From the NCBI GenBank assembly GCA_900557355.1, contig USSR01000295.1, forward strand, positions 1 through 8,033: a DNA stretch of 8,033 nt. The letters are read 5' to 3'. The notes beneath the pieces were generated by a model that worked only from the letters and a program-made list of their open reading frames with translations, was not told the origin of the DNA and did not search any database. A program made the translations under genes and the position numbers. Below are positions 6,994 to 8,033 of the stretch, piece by piece; position 1 is the first letter of the stretch; the number at the start of each line of letters is the position of its first letter. The DNA comes from an uncultured Bacteroides sp. (GTDB taxonomy: Bacteria > Bacteroidota > Bacteroidia > Bacteroidales > Bacteroidaceae).

Positions 6994-8033
6994 ATGAAAC
7001 ATCTGTTATTGACTATAGTCTGCCTGATTGCGTGGACTACTCTTCCGGCGCAGGATATGCGTCAGGATACATATTGTAATCCCTTGAATATAGATTATAC
7101 CTATATGATTTATAATTCCGACCGGGATATTTCTTACCGTTCGGGGGCCGATCCGGCAGTAGTGGATTTTCGCGGAGAATATTATATGTTCGTAACGCGT
7201 TCGCATGGCTATTGGCGTTCCAAGGATTTATTGAACTGGGAATTTGTACGTCCCGGTAAGAATTGGTATCCTCAGGGATGCAATGCTCCGGCTGCACACA
7301 ATTATAAGGACTCTGTGCTTTATGTTGCAGGCGATCCTTCAGGTTCTATGAGCATCCTTTATACCGATGATCCTGCTTCCGGTGATTGGGAAGCTACGCC
7401 TGCCATTCTGCATAATCTGCAAGATCCTGATTTGTTTATTGATGACGATGGGAAAGCTTATATGTTCTGGGGATCTTCCAATGTTTACCCTATCCGGGGT
7501 ATGGAATTGGATAAAAATCACCGTTTCACAAAGAAAGGGGAGACGAAAGAACTATTCAATCTGGATATGCCTAAACATGGTTGGGAGCGTTTTGGTGAGA
7601 ATCATACGGATACAGTATTGGGCGGTTACATTGAAGGCCCCTGGTTGACAAAACATAATGGTAAATACTATATGCAATATGGTGCGCCGGGTACGGAATT
7701 CAATGTTTATGCGGACGGAGTATACGTAGCAGATCATCCGATGGGACCTTATACCTACCAGAAACATAATCCGGTATCTTATAAACCGGGTGGTTATATG
7801 AATGGTGCCGGGCATGGAAGCACTGTGCTTGGTCCCGGCGGGCAGTATTGGCATTTTGCTTCGATGTCTCTTTCCATTAATGTGAACTGGGAACGTCGTC
7901 TCTGCATGTTTCCCGCCGGATTCGATAGAGATGGTATTATGTATGTGGATACCCGTTTTGGAGATTATCCCCGTTATGCTCCTGCCGTGCCGGGTAAGGC
8001 AGGGCAGTTCCGAGGGGGGATGGTGGTCTCTCA
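6994..8033 (+). CDS. GH43-like glycoside hydrolase, N-terminal part (3' truncated)
   Basis: An ATG at 6994, 16 bp after the sulfatase stop and preceded by a purine-rich AAAGAACGAAAGA, opens a frame with no stop up to the window end (346 codons visible). Residues 1-19 are a Sec signal peptide probably cut at LPA-QD; Cys10 lies inside the hydrophobic core and is not a lipobox. The five-bladed beta-propeller of GH43-type enzymes follows, with the three expected catalytic acids in order: Asp53 in SGADPAVV (general base), Asp144 in QDPDLFIDDDG (pKa modulator) and Glu214 in YIEGPW (general acid). The GAGHGS motif with His274 is also typical. The visible end (FGDYPRYAPAVPG) leaves the propeller and probably leads into a beta-sandwich accessory domain. 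Known GH43 activities include alpha-L-arabinofuranosidase, beta-xylosidase and galactanase; I cannot assign a subfamily. Related propeller families such as GH117 are less likely. In context it would remove side chains or oligosaccharide ends from the PUL substrate. Confidence 0.87.
   Translation, partial: MKHLLLTIVCLIAWTTLPAQDMRQDTYCNPLNIDYTYMIYNSDRDISYRSGADPAVVDFRGEYYMFVTRSHGYWRSKDLLNWEFVRPGKNWYPQGCNAPAAHNYKDSVLYVAGDPSGSMSILYTDDPASGDWEATPAILHNLQDPDLFIDDDGKAYMFWGSSNVYPIRGMELDKNHRFTKKGETKELFNLDMPKHGWERFGENHTDTVLGGYIEGPWLTKHNGKYYMQYGAPGTEFNVYADGVYVADHPMGPYTYQKHNPVSYKPGGYMNGAGHGSTVLGPGGQYWHFASMSLSINVNWERRLCMFPAGFDRDGIMYVDTRFGDYPRYAPAVPGKAGQFRGGMVVS

Larger units (their letters stand above)
1..8033 (+). 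other. Polysaccharide utilization locus, single operon, open at both ends
   Basis: Seven genes run in the same direction. The successive junctions are 11 bp, a 4 bp overlap, and gaps of 12, 15, 4 and 16 bp, which leave no space for internal promoters or hairpin terminators. Gene content (SusD-like, surface binding protein, glycoside hydrolases, sulfatase, all with export signals) is that of a Bacteroidetes PUL. The promoter, the SusC gene and any regulator (hybrid two-component system, ECF sigma/anti-sigma pair or SusR type) must lie outside the window. The order, binding proteins first and then enzymes, is usual for such loci. Confidence 0.85.

Overview
The window looks like part of a polysaccharide utilization locus (PUL) from a gut-type Bacteroidales bacterium (Bacteroides or Parabacteroides grade). 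The evidence is a SusD-family C-terminus, followed by Bacteroidetes-style lipoproteins, two glycoamylase-like (PF10091/GH144-type) enzymes, a Ser-type sulfatase and a GH43-like enzyme. Gene starts are AT-rich with weak Shine-Dalgarno signals. I cannot name the species from the sequence alone.

Layout, all on the + strand:
1-693: 3' end of a SusD-like glycan-binding lipoprotein gene; its start lies outside the window.
705-1544: lipoprotein with a LamG/concanavalin-like domain, in the SusE/surface-binding-protein position.
1541-3208: lipoprotein with an Ig-like domain and a GH144-type glucanase domain, overlapping the previous gene by 4 bp.
3221-4534: a second, shorter GH144-type enzyme with an ordinary signal peptide.
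4550-5404: lipoprotein of the endonuclease/exonuclease/phosphatase (EEP) fold.
5409-6977: S1-family sulfatase of the serine type.
6994-8033: GH43-like enzyme, open at the window end.
Gaps between genes are 4 to 16 bp and two genes overlap. There is no room for an internal promoter or terminator, so this reads as one operon continuing past both edges. No stretch over 20 bp is without a gene. I saw no RNA genes, mobile elements, CRISPR arrays or regulators.

Likely joint function: a SusC/D transporter (SusC expected upstream) and the LamG protein would bind a glycan at the cell surface. The two GH144-type enzymes would cut its backbone, possibly in different compartments. The EEP enzyme, sulfatase and GH43-like enzyme would remove phosphodiester, sulfate and side-chain sugar groups. 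GH144 enzymes are known for beta-1,2-glucan, but a sulfatase and a GH43-like enzyme are not expected for plain beta-1,2-glucan. No GH3 beta-glucosidase is visible here. The true substrate is therefore unclear, and this mismatch is the most interesting feature of the window.
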